Source of the DNA: Aphanomyces cochlioides
Lineage: Eukaryota > Oomycota > Saprolegniomycetes > Saprolegniales > Verrucalvaceae
Assembly: GCA_019828595.1 (NCBI GenBank)
Contig: JAHQRK010000006.1
Span: 2,852,001-2,916,000 of the forward strand
Direction: 5' to 3'
Length of the DNA stretch: 64,000 nt
Positions 53,833 through 64,000 of the stretch are shown one piece after another. The notes below the pieces were generated by a model. That model made no database searches and was not told the origin of the DNA. It saw nothing but the letters and a program-made list of their open reading frames with translations. Each line of letters starts with the position of its first letter. Position 1 is the first letter of the stretch. Made by a program: the position numbers and the translations under genes.

Positions 53833-56322
53833 TCATTTTCTTTGCTTTGGTCGCGAGGACCAAAATTCCTTTACTAGGCCAGGGACTGAAGCAACATTGT
53901 CTTCGGGCTCCAATGTCGTTGTTCCGTCAAGCCAACAACAACGGTAGAATGATTTTTTACGAACCAGTTTGTGTCCCGAGATTTTAGAAATCAAATGTCT
54001 CTCGGACCCATCCTTCAATCGCACTGTAGGTAGTACCTTATGGCGTCCAGTGGGGTCCCTTTTGTATGGCTTCAGAGCCATTGTGTGGAAGACTGGATGC
54101 AGTTTGGACTCTTTCGGTAAGTTCAGACGGTAAGATCGTCCGTCATCTATGATTTCCATGACTTGATAGGGACCAATCCACTTTGGTCCAAGTTTCCGTT
54201 TAGAAACGCCAATATTCTCGGGTGTCATCGTTTGTGTTGAAATCAGCACAAGATCACCCACCTTAAACTTCTGATCTCTCCTTCCTTTATCGTAGTATTC
54301 ACGCATTTGCTCCCCTGCGATTCGTATTTTTGCTTGTAGTTCGCGCAGGATTCTCTGCATACTATCAACAAATTTAGCAGCGTTGCTTTGCACATTCGGT
54401 AATTCAAGATCAATGGGAAGTTTTGGTTTGTAGCCCAAGTCGGCTTCGAAGGGCGACATGCCAATTGTGGATTGAGTTGCATTGTTGTAAGCAAATTCTG
54501 CCAAAGGTAATTTCTCAACCCAATCCATTGTGTGTCCACTTGTGTAGTGTCGTAGATATGTAGTTAAAATGGCATTGAGCCTCTCGGTTTGACCATCGGT
54601 ACGTTGATGATACGCGGTGGACATGTTTAATTGTGTCCCGAGTAGCCGATGTAGCTCTGTCCACAACTGCGATGTGAATTTTGTATCGCGATCAGTCACA
54701 ATAGACTCAGGTAGGCCATGATATTTGACAAATTCAGCGATAAATAATTTTGCTAGCGTTGTGGAGTCGATTGTTGTTTGTGTTGGGATGAAATGCGCCC
54801 GTTTTGTTAATCTGTCGACAAATACCATAATACAATCGAACCCTTTAATTGCTGGTAGACCACTCAAGAAATCCATACCAATACTAGACCATCGACCTGT
54901 AGGTACCTCCAATGGTTTAAGCAAGCCTGGTGCCTTGCCTCGCCGTGATTTATTGCGCTGACAAGACTCACAGGCGGCAATGTATTTCTCAATGTCTCTG
55001 TTCATTCTTTTCCAGTAGAATTTGTTGGTCATTGATTCCAAAGTTTTCGTGACTCCTGGATGACCAGCGGTGGGTACGTCATGCATCTCAAACAGTAACG
55101 TATTCTTCAGCTCATTGTCTTCAGCTGGTATGTATATTCGTCGCTTATTGTTCACTTCAATATAGAGAATCCCATCCTCCTCGATGAATTTATCAGCTTT
55201 GGATAATACGTCCTCCTTTCCAACTCCCACAGTATATTTGTTATACCTTTGTTGGCTTGCTAAAATCATCTCCATGATCGTTGTAGGTTTCAGTGCTCTC
55301 ACGGCTAATAATTGTTTGATCTTCATTTGTTCAAAATCAAATTTGAAGTCAGGTCGACGCGAGAGAGCATCTGCTACTGTATTGGATTTTCCAGGTATGT
55401 GCCGAAACGTAAGGTCAAATTCTGCTAGCAAATCATACCAACGCGATATTCGTCGGTTAATTGATTTCTGGGTTAGAACTCGCTGAAGGGAGTGGTGATC
55501 CGTCTCGACCGTGCATCCGCCATCCAGGAGGTACACTCTCCAAACTTTTAAACAATGAATAATGGCTAGCATTTCCTGTTCTTGTGTCGGGTAATTCAAT
55601 TCTGCTGGAATCATCTTTCGTCCCGTGAAGGCAACAGGTCTTTCAACCTCTCCACTCTCCCCACAGTCATATTTTTGAAACAATACTCCACCAATGGCAA
55701 ATTGTGAAGCATCGGTGCGTAAGAAAAATGGTCGAGAAAAATCTGCTAACGCCAGAACAGGGGTTGATGATAATGCTCTCTTTATTGCTTGGAACGCTGT
55801 TCGTCTTGTATCGTTCCAAACAATCAGCTTCGACCCCTTTTTCACCAAATTGTATAATGGTGCTGTGATTTTACTGTAATCCTCGCAGAAGCGTTGCACA
55901 TAAACAGTTGTGCCTAAGAAGGATTGTAGATCTTGCAAGGATTTCGGTTCAGGCCACTCTTTTATGACACTGACTTTGTCTGGGTCAATTCTTACTCCAT
56001 GCCGTCCGACAAAATCTCCGAGGCATGGTATCTCGTCACTGCAAATTGTTGATTTGGATAATTTAAGATCGAGTTTGTTATCTCTACATCGTTGAAAGAC
56101 GCGTCGCAGGGCTTGAAGATGATTATCCACGGTTTCTGACTTTGTGAACACGTAAATATCGTCAAAGTAAGTAGCAACATCGTCGTATAAGTCACTGAAT
56201 AATTTGGAAACAATTCTATTAAATAAAGCTGGAGCGTTGCTCAAACCCATTGGAACAGCCAAGTATTCAAATAGACCATCGGGGGTTTGGAATGCAGTTA
56301 AAGGTATATCTTTGTCCCGCAT
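53833..56322 (-). pseudogene. gypsy RT, RNase H, integrase and chromodomain-like tail
   Basis: 829 codons continuing the RT: FEYLAVPMGLSNAPALFNR, then the catalytic ATYFDDIYVFTKS. RNase H: FFLRTDASQFAIGGVLFQ, QEQEMLAIIHCLK, VETDHHSLQRVL. Integrase: zinc site (AGHPGVTKTL, CESCQRNKS) and the D-D-E triad in GMDFLSGLP, IVTDRDTKF and TDGQTERLN, complete here. The tail has LGPKWIGPYQVMEI, LHPVFHTMALKPY and a chromodomain-like end (KLVRKKSFYRCCWLDG, TTLEPEDNV), which in chromoviruses guides insertion to certain chromatin. The block itself is open to its stop codon. Confidence 0.9.
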
Positions 56323-57341
56323 TCGTATTGATAGTAGCCCGATAGAAGGTCAAAACAAGAAAACCAAAAAGATCCACCCATTCGATCCATTATTGAGTCT
56401 TTACGAGGCATTGGGTACGTTTGCCTGATAGTTACCTCGTTCATTGCCCTATAGTCATGGACAATTCTCCACCCAACTGGTTTCTTGATGCAAAAAGTTG
56501 GAGCTCCGTGTGGAGATATGCTTGGTCGTATTAACCCAACACGCAACATTTCCTTTACCCATTCACGCAGCGTAGATTCCTGCTCTGGTGATAACCTCCA
56601 CTGTTGACTAACAATTGCACCGGTTCCTGGTTTAATTTCCATTTCATGATCACCATGTACAGGTAATTCACAAGGTAGTTCAGTTCGAAAAATATCATTG
56701 AACTCCTTAATCAATTCATATGCTGGGTTCGTTTCAAATGACTCGAGATCAGTTTTCATTTGTCGTTCGGATTTCTCCCAGCTTTTTGGTTGTTGTACTT
56801 TGGCCGCAAAGCAGTGTTGATAAAAGCCAATTATCCATTCTGGCTGTAAAATCAATAAGTATTCTGCCTTATTTTTTGCAACCATACGTTTAGCTTGACG
56901 ATATGATATGACTTTGGTGATGCCATGCTTTGCGCAGTAGTGAAATTGCTTATGTTGTGTATCCCATACTTGAATTGGACTTGGCACTTTACAACGTAGC
57001 TGTATTACACGCATCTTTGCGAATGCTGCTTGCTTTCTACTCGGAAAATAGTCTGGCATTTGCCCACTAAAGCGTGTTAATGCAAGAAATTCGTCGCGAC
57101 TATAAACACGATCGTGTTCCCAGTCAACAATGGGCTTCATACATCGCTTCCAGTTGATTCCAATCAATAAATCACATCCATCTGGAACGTTGCATTCCTG
57201 AAATTTGGTTGTAAATCCATCCAGGTCAACCACATAAAGCGTCATTTCAATTTGTCGATTTGGTATTGATTCAATTTTGCCATTACCAAACTTAACAGAT
57301 AGGATGCCGAGATTCGATACAAATTGCTCTAGCTGTTGCAT
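56298..57341 (-). pseudogene. gypsy reverse transcriptase, N-terminal part
   Basis: Contains GCDLLIGINWK (end of protease region), EMEIKPGTGAIVSQQWRLSP, GLIRPSISPHGAPTFCIKK, GWRIVHDYRAMNEVT and FSCFDLLSGYYQ, the first RT motifs with the catalytic Asp. A one-base loss near 56325 throws it out of frame; the enzyme continues in the next frame. Confidence 0.85.
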
Positions 57342-57595
57342 GTCAATTAATTGTCATGTCACTCCACAAAAGTCTGCACCATCGTCAAAAAATACTACGG
57401 CTTGAATGTATTTGTCACCGATCTTACAAGTGACCACTTTTATGAGATAGTTGCAATTGCTCCTCGTTTCCCCGATTTGATCATTTAGTGTAAGAAAGTT
57501 TCGATGATGACATGGTCCCGGGTCAAACTGAACGAATGAATCATCTTGAAGTATTGATTTGGTTGTGTTTGGATCAGATTCGCCACCTTCTGACC
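57342..57595 (-). pseudogene. gypsy protease region
   Basis: Open reading with VVFFDDGADFCGVT, where the aspartic protease D-(S/T)-G is expected (here D-D-G), ends at an in-frame TGA (57354-57356) before continuing into the RT frame. Both the altered motif and the stop argue against activity. Confidence 0.6.
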
Positions 57596-58940
57596 CTACC
57601 CTTTTAAAGCCTTATTAATGTCCGCCATATCTTTCTGAATGGTAGCCATCATTTCCCAGAGCTTAGTATTTTGTGGTGATGAATTTTCACTTGTACTTGT
57701 GTCTTTGGTTGTCGATGTGTTCATCATATTCATTGTTTTTTCTAGCATCCAGCACTTGTCTTTCGAATGGCCAATTTCAAGACATTTCGAGCTGGAACAT
57801 CGGTTATCACTTTTCGATTTGGCCTCTGACTTTTCTCTCTTTGCTTTGGTTTTTTGTTTCGATAGATTTATTTGAACTCTCTGTTGCTTTTTCCTTCGCA
57901 TGAGTGGCATTCAGTGTTCTCGCATCATCAATCAATTGCTCAAGAGAATTGTACTTGCGAGTTTTCAATAACATTTTCAGGGTCTCAGATGAAATCCCTT
58001 TCTTGAATTTGATCTGTTTAAAGTTGTCTGAAAATTCCTCAGTGCTTCCCAGCATTTTAAATTGTTCGATGTATTGACCCAAGCTCTTCTTGCCTTGGGT
58101 CAAATCAATAAAGTTTTCCACAGTCATTTCCTCCTTCGACTTAGTCACGAATCGGGCTCTCATACGCTTTATCAAAATTGAATATTTGCGAGGGCCATTG
58201 TATTCTTTCATTAGCCATGACGTTGCTTTCTTGTCCACATGATTGTACATTAGTAAACCAACTCGATCGTCAACTTGAGGATTGTGAAAAGATAATTCAT
58301 ATGCACCATAATATGCTATCATTTTGAGCGCAAAGATCTCAATGTCGTCATTGTCTTGTCCAGTGTAAACTGGAAAAGATTTCTGCTTATGGCATCGATT
58401 GATTTGGTCTTGTAATTCGACTGCCGTGTAATCTCTGATATTTGTAGGATGTTCGCCTTTGACGTCCCGGTCTAGGTATTCGTCAGTGTGGGAGTTTGAT
58501 TCTCCTGGCAACCCATGCGTTTGCCTTTGATGGTTTTGTTGAATTTGCTTTTGCAAGGTTGCAGTAAATCGGGTTAATTCAGCTATCTTGTCGACAAGTT
58601 GTAAATTGACACGATTCAGACTTTCTAGCTGTTCGCCTTGCTGTTGTTGTGTTTTTGTAAGGTTGCCAAGATGTTCGGCAATATGGCCAATATCCTTTTG
58701 GTTCTTCTGAATTTGATCATAGAAGACCTTCAAGCTCTCCATTGCCTGTTCATGTCGCTCACTTTGTTGCTTCATAGCACTCTCAAATGCTTTTGTTTGA
58801 ACTTCTTGATATTCACGCAATTTAACAAATTGATTTGAGAAATCTCCGATATTTGCTGCTACAATGCGCAACGTTTGAACTTCACTGCTTGTGAACTGAG
58901 GACTGTCGCTCATTTCATTGTCATCGTGACTTGGCTCCAT
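57596..58940 (-). pseudogene. gypsy gag with shifted zinc-knuckle region
   Basis: The 377-codon frame from ATG 58940 (MEPSHDDNEMSDSPQF) has a long coiled-coil-like N-terminal half rich in Q, E and L, then a capsid-like region (FPVYTGQDNDDIEIFALKMI) through KFKKGISSETLKMLL. It stops at 57807. The basic and Cys/His region (CSSSKCLEIGHSKDKC) lies in another frame, 57910-57596. A programmed frameshift is possible, but the other breaks in this element make mutation equally likely. The product would form the virus-like particle. Confidence 0.8.
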
Positions 58941-58970
58941 TTCAATTGACGTGCGTTTGTAAGGCTACAA

Positions 58971-59277
58971 TGTTGTATAATATGGTGACACCCACTCTAG
59001 AATGAAATGGGTTGCAGAGGAAGGTTTCGTCCTTTCACGTCAAGAGCTAGGAAGGATGGAGACCACAGGAGACCACTGGACTTGGTTCTTGTTATTGGTT
59101 TTAGAAAGTGAGATACGATTTACTATATCTAAATATACATGCCTTGACCATACTATCCATGATACTGATATATCTTCTGCCGGCTCCATACGATACCTCA
59201 CATTGATGTATCTTTCACGGTATTGACAAGGGCTGACTTGAACATGTAGCTCATGCATTGATTTGGGGATCGCAACA
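58971..59277 (-). repeat. 5' LTR of the gypsy element
   Basis: On the minus strand begins TGTTGCGATCCCC and ends ATACAACA. Followed inward by TTGTAGCCTTAC, the probable primer-binding region. Confidence 0.9.
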
Positions 59278-59282
59278 GTCCC

Positions 59283-59312
59283 GATCCATGTGCTACTCTG
59301 TCTACGGCCCCC
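59283..59312. other. Inverted 20-25-bp segment at the ABC-6 arm junction
   Basis: TGCTACTCTGTCTACGGCC is in the same orientation in both arms (about 45890-45912 and 59290-59308), whereas everything around it is inverted: a micro-inversion. Confidence 0.55.
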
Positions 59313-59349
59313 AAAAGCACCGGAAACAAGTAGCGTACGACACTGTCGC

Positions 59350-59374
59350 CTCATCGAGACCATTTTCCCTTTAG
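59350..59374 (+). promoter_or_regulatory. Initiator-like motif of ABC-6
   Basis: CTCATCGAGACCATTTTCCC lies about 20-40 nt before ATG 59390 and matches the oomycete Inr style. The same motif is in ABC-5. Confidence 0.3.
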
Positions 59375-59389
59375 ATCGATACCAACAAC

Positions 59390-62300
59390 ATGCCTGCCAT
59401 GAAGTCAGCAGATAGCTTCCTGGCCGAAGGCTCGGACTAGTTCCATGAGATGTTGGCCAACAACCTCGAGGCTGCATCCCGCAAGCCCCAAGTTGAAATC
59501 CGATTCAAAGATCTTGCCATTGCAGCAGACGTTGTCGTCGCCACCAAAGACGGCGCGAATGAGCTACCTACCTTAGTCAACACGGTGACGAAGGGAATCA
59601 TGGGATTGGCCAAGACCAAACGTGTATACCACAAAGATATTCTCCACCCTGTCAGCGGTGTCTTCAAACCAGCGACCATGACCTTGCTCTTGGGCCAGCC
59701 TGGCTCGGGCAAATCTTCCTTGATGAAGATGCTCGCCGGTCGCTTCCACGAAGAGAAGAACATCACGGTCGGAGGAAGCGTTACGTACAACGGCACGAAG
59801 AGGGAGGAAGTGAAGAAGCAGATCCCACAATTCGTCTCGTATGTCAACCAACGCGACTACCATTTCCCCCAGATGACCGTAAGGAAACGATGGAGTTTGC
59901 GCATCAAGCTTGCGGTGGAAAAGTTCCCCAACGCGTCTTGGACTCACTCAATTCTGGCACACCGGAAGAAATCGCTCAAGCGAAAGAGATCATTGAAGCC
60001 TTGTACCAAGTCTACCCCGACGTGATCGTCCGTCAAATGGGTTTGGCCAACTGCAAGGACACGATTGTCGGTAATGCCATGGAGCGTGGTGTGTCTGGCG
60101 GAGAACGCAAGCGTGTCACGATCGGTGAGATGGAGTTTGGCATGAAGCAAGTGTCTCTTCTGGATGAAATCTTTGGACTCGGCTGCCACCTTCGACATTG
60201 TCAAGTCACAGCAAAGTATGGCCAAGTCGTTGAAGAAGACCATTGTGATTGCTCTGTTGCAACCTTCGCCTGAGGTGTTTGACCTCTTTGACGATGTCAT
60301 GATCATGAACGACGGCTATGTGATGTACCATGGTCCCCGAGTTGAAGCTTTGAGCTATGTCAAGTCGTTCGGTTTCAAATGCCCTCCCGGTCGCGACGTG
60401 GCCGATTTCTTGTTGGACTTGGGTACGCCTCAGCAACACCAATACGCTATCCCTGGCATGACCAATGTGCCACGCTACCCTGCCGACTATGCTGCTTTGT
60501 TCCAAGAATCAGCGATCTATCGCTACATGATGGATCATGTCGATGGTCCCGTGCATCCTTTGCTGCTGGATGATGGAGCGCGCCATGTCCAGAATGCACC
60601 ACAATTCCAACTCGACTTCAAGACGAGCACGCTCAACTTGGTGCGTCGCCAAACTCAAGTCTTGTTGCGCAACAAGGTGTTCATCCAATCTCGCGTCGTG
60701 ATGATTCTTTTGATGGGTTTTCTGTACTCGACGACGTTCTACCAAGTGAATCCCAACTTGGCTCAAGTCATGTACGGTGTGATCTTCCAAGCCATCTTGT
60801 TCTTGGGTCTTGGTCAAATTGCCTTGCTGCCGTCGTTCATGGAGTCGCGTGCGATCTACTACAAGCAACGCAGTGCCAACTTCTACCGCACATCGTCGTT
60901 CGTCATCGCGCAAACGATCACTCAAGTTCCGTTCAGTATTTGTGAAGCCGTCGTCTTTGGTACAAGGTGTCTGGTCTCGTGTCGGACGTTGGAGCCTTCT
61001 TCATCTTCGAGTTGATCATGCTCATCATCAACGTGCTGTTCGCGACGTGGTTCTTCTTTATTGCAGTTGTCTCGCCCAACCTGGACGTCGCCAACCCGCT
61101 ATCCATGGTGTGCGTGCTCTTCTTCATCATCTTTGCGGGTTTCATCGTCCAGTCTGGCGACATTCCCGACTACTTCATTTGGATTTACTGGATTGACCCG
61201 ATCATGTGGGCGATGCGTGCTTTGGCGACGAACCAGTATAGCAATTCGGAATTCCAAGTGTGCAACTACAGAGGCGTCGAATACTGCGCGACGAACGGTG
61301 GCAAGAAGATGGGAACGATCCAGCTCGAACAATTCGGCATGCCGACTGGCCGAGAATGGATCTGGTATGCCGTCATCTACATGGTGGCCTTGTACTTCCT
61401 GTTTGTCGGTATGTCCATCATTGGCTTGGAGCGCATTCGATATGACAATGTGCATGGCGCGCTGTCCGAAGAACAGCTCATGGACGAAGAGGAGGAAAAG
61501 GAAGCTTACAAGAAGATGCCAGCCACTCCTGTTGGTTCTCAAGCATCCGACGCTGTGATTGTTCCCGTCCAAGAATTTGTTCCCGTCACGTTGGCCTTCA
61601 AAGACCTTCACTACTTTGTGCCCAACCCGACCAAGGGAGAACCTGAATTGGAACTTCTCAAGGGTGTCAGTGGCTATGCTTTGCCTGGTACGGTGACGGC
61701 TTTGATGGGTTCCTCTGGTGCTGGTAAGACGACTTTGATGGACGTGATTGCTGGTCGCAACACTGGCGGCAAGATTGTGGGCGACCATTTGTTGAACGGC
61801 TACAAGGCGACTGACTTGGCTATCCGTCGATGCACTGGTTACTGTGAACAAATGGATATTCACTGTGAGAGCGCAACCTTCCGTGAAGCGTTGGTCTTCA
61901 GTTCGATGCTTCGTCAATCAAGTGATATTCCCACTGCGACCAAGTTGGCCCATGCTGAAGAATGTCTTCGTTTGTTGGAAATGCAGAACATTGCCGATTT
62001 TATCATCCGCGGCAGTTCGGTGGAACAAATGAAGCATTTGACGATCGGCGTCGAGTTGGCTGCTGCTCCGAGTGTCTTGTTCTCGGACGAACCTACCTCT
62101 GGTTTGGATGCTCGTTCGGCCAAGATCATCATGACTGGTATTCGCAAGATTGCCTCGACGGGTCGTACGGTGGTCTGCACGATCCATCAGCCATCGAAGG
62201 AAGTGTTCGAGATGTTTGACAATCTGTTGTTGCTCAAGCGCGGTGGTTACACTGTTTCTTTGGTGAATTGGGCCACGAGTCTGCCCATTTGATGGAATAT

Positions 62301-63410
62301 TTCATGCGCATTCCAGGCACGCCTTCCATGGCCCCTGGCTACAACCCTGCTACGTGGATGTTGGAAGTCATTGGTGCTGGTGTTGAAACCAAGGTCACCA
62401 ACACGACCGACTATGTCGAAGTGTTCCAACACAGTGAAGAGTACAAGCAACTCCAGGCAGGTTTGGCGATCCACACATTGCCTCGTGCCGACGTGCCTGA
62501 GATGAACTTTTCTTCCAAGCGCGCTGCTTCCAATACCGTGCAATTCCAGTATGTCCTTCTGCGATACATTCGCATGTACTGGCGCACTCCCACGTACAAC
62601 TTGACTCGCGTCATGTTGTCCATCTTCTTGGCTGTCCTCTTTGGCTTGACGTTTCTCTCGGTGGACTACACGACGTACTCTGGTGTCGTGGGTGGTTCTG
62701 GTATGGTTTTCATGACGACGCTGTTTGTCGGTATTATTTCGTTCAACAATGTCGTTCCCCTCTCAGTCGACGAGCGAGCTTCGTACTACCGCGAGCGTGC
62801 CTCCCAGACGTACAATGCGTTGTGGTACTTCCTTGCTGGCACGATCGTTGAAATCCCGTACGTTTTGGTCACGACTTTGATCTTTACTGTCATCTACTAC
62901 CCATTTGTTGGCTTTACGGGAAGCGTTGGCGATGTCATCATCTACTGGTTGCTGCTGAGCTTGTACTCCCTCATGAACGTGTACATGGGTCAGCTTGCTG
63001 CGTATGCGCTGCCAAGTGTGGATGTGGCTATGTCTATCGGTGCTCTCGTCAACTCCATCTTCATCTTGTTCATGGGTTTCAATCCCCCCACGTCTGCCAT
63101 CCCCAAGGGCTACAAATGGCTCGCAACGATCACCCCGCCAAAGTACAGTTTGTCCGTCTTGGTGGCCGAGATCTTTGCCAATTGTAAAGATGGCAATGGC
63201 ATGGGTTGTGCAACCATGTCTGGTGTGCCTCCAGCTACCCTTGCCCAAATGAACAAGACGAGCGTCACGGTCAAGGAATTCACCGAGTTCTTCTTCGAGA
63301 TGAAGTACGACAACGGACCCAAGTACACTTGGATCGTCTTTGCGGTCATTATCCTCTATTGCATTTTGTCCTTGCTGGCCTTGCGCTACATCAACCACCA
63401 AAAGAGATAA
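59390..63410 (+). pseudogene. ABC-6: PDR-type ABCG transporter pseudogene
   Basis: Inverted copy of ABC-5 with the same lesions: TAG at 59438-59440, one-base loss near 59880, 8-bp loss near 60172, deletion near 60962, one-base loss near 62254. It lacks the one-base deletion present in ABC-5, so the frame 60164-61015 continues through NKVFIQSRVVMILLMGF. NBD1 Walker A is GQPGSGKSSLMKML (59690s). NBD2 shows the same unusual residues (AGRNTGGK, LFSDEP). The last open part (62268-63410) covers TMD2 and ends NHQKR. No functional pump is possible. Confidence 0.9.
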
Positions 63411-64000
63411 ACTATTTCAACATAATACGAATTCACTATTTTCATAATCACTTGCACTGAAGACGTTCCCCTCCCCGCATCATCTTTCTCTTTGCCGCAT
63501 GGGAGCTGATGCTTGGCATGCCATGCTCAGCCACCAAGGCATGCTGGGGAGCATGCATTGAGCACACAGTTGTTGGTAACAGGCTATAACTCGCCAGGTA
63601 AGGTGCGTGACGGTTCCCAGTTACTTTAAATACAACCCAAGATGCGATCAGGACCACCATTGACTTGGGGAGAGTGACTAAGGACACATTGAACTTTGTC
63701 AATGATGACAACATTAGCTTATGTAGTCACAGTATCCACATCAAAGTAATTAGTGAACCTTAGGTGACATCTCCAACACTTTTGATATCGAGACTTCGAT
63801 GAGCAACACAATCAACGAAACAGTCTCTTAGTAAGAGTTATTTAGCATGAAAGTTGCTGATCCCAGCTAGAGATGCTTTTTTTATAAAATTCTCCAAATA
63901 AAACGGTTAACAGTCCCGAGCACTATCGACAGTGCTTTTCATGGTATCTAGCTCAAATTTTAATATTTTTTGTGCTTCTTTTTCTATTTCCTTCGAATTG
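63411..64000. other. 3' flank of ABC-6 and end of window
   Basis: To 63911 this is the inverse of 41297-41793. Beyond it the sequence is new and contains a small hairpin, AGCACTATCGACAGTGCT. No gene. Confidence 0.45.

Larger units (their letters stand above)
53505..59277 (-). mobile_element. Ty3/gypsy LTR retrotransposon (chromovirus-like), very recent
   Basis: 307-bp LTRs at 53505-53811 and 58971-59277 appear identical throughout. The 5-bp duplication GTCCC flanks the element (53500-53504 and 59278-59282). On the minus strand the order is gag, protease, RT, RNase H, integrase, C-terminal chromodomain-like segment, which is the gypsy order. It interrupts the right arm of inverted duplication 2, so it arrived after that duplication. 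Frames are broken at four places, so this copy looks non-autonomous despite its age. Confidence 0.95.
59313..63911 (+). repeat. Main part of the right arm of inverted duplication 2
   Basis: Inverted near-identical match to 41297-45893. Few differences noticed: one base in the ABC 3' flank, one codon (GPRVEAL versus GPRAEAL), and one base missing only in ABC-5. Confidence 0.9.

Noticed and set aside
57807..57910. Programmed ribosomal frameshift between gypsy gag and pol
   Set aside because: Possible, but no clear slippery site was seen, and the element has at least two other unambiguous breaks, so mutation explains it as well.

Overview
The window reads as nuclear DNA of an oomycete, probably a saprolegnian such as Aphanomyces. 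That placement is an inference from four things: full-size PDR-type (ABCG) transporters, introns of only 38-49 nt, initiator-like motifs (CTCATTC / CCATTCTTATTTT) upstream of start codons, and the mix of Helitron, pogo, Crypton, Harbinger, copia and Ty3/gypsy elements. Nothing here is prokaryotic. No rRNA, tRNA or CRISPR was recognised.

Layout. 1-2.5 kb: decayed Helitron-type N-terminal coding region (minus strand), split by a 470-bp MITE. 2.6-11.2 kb: a nested stack. A long-inverted-repeat element (arms 2617-3012 and 10800-11167) holds a 2.5-kb pogo/Tigger-type element with perfect 26-bp ends. Its right arm is split by a 4.67-kb element with inverted-repeat ends that carries a Crypton tyrosine-recombinase gene. 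11.7-17.0 kb: a young Ty1/copia retrotransposon (248-bp LTRs differing at one observed base) with an extra upstream ORF and a damaged integrase. 17.6-45.8 kb and 59.4-63.4 kb: six copies of PDR-type ABC transporters. 38.5-39.5 kb: one host gene, an AlkD-like DNA alkylation repair protein with two tiny introns. 40.3-41.2 kb: a broken Tc1/mariner-type transposase. 46-53 kb: accessory DNA with a Harbinger-type element (48.4-52.5 kb). 53.5-59.3 kb: a very young Ty3/gypsy element (307-bp LTRs identical as far as compared).

The ABC copies are the organising feature. ABC-1 (-) and ABC-2 (+) form a 4.06-kb inverted duplication whose near-identity runs from about the predicted transcription start to the stop codon; both share the same disabling deletions. 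ABC-3 (+) is a chimera that acquired an inverted 1405-bp tract matching ABC-4. ABC-4 (-, 1357 aa) is the only intact copy. ABC-5 (-) and ABC-6 (+) are another inverted pair of pseudogenes with shared lesions; the gypsy element later landed in the inner part of the right arm. The locus therefore looks like one working drug-efflux pump surrounded by pseudogenes that exchange sequence with it by inverted duplication and gene-conversion-like events.

All calls come from reading the sequence. No database search or alignment program was run, so identities are visual comparisons.
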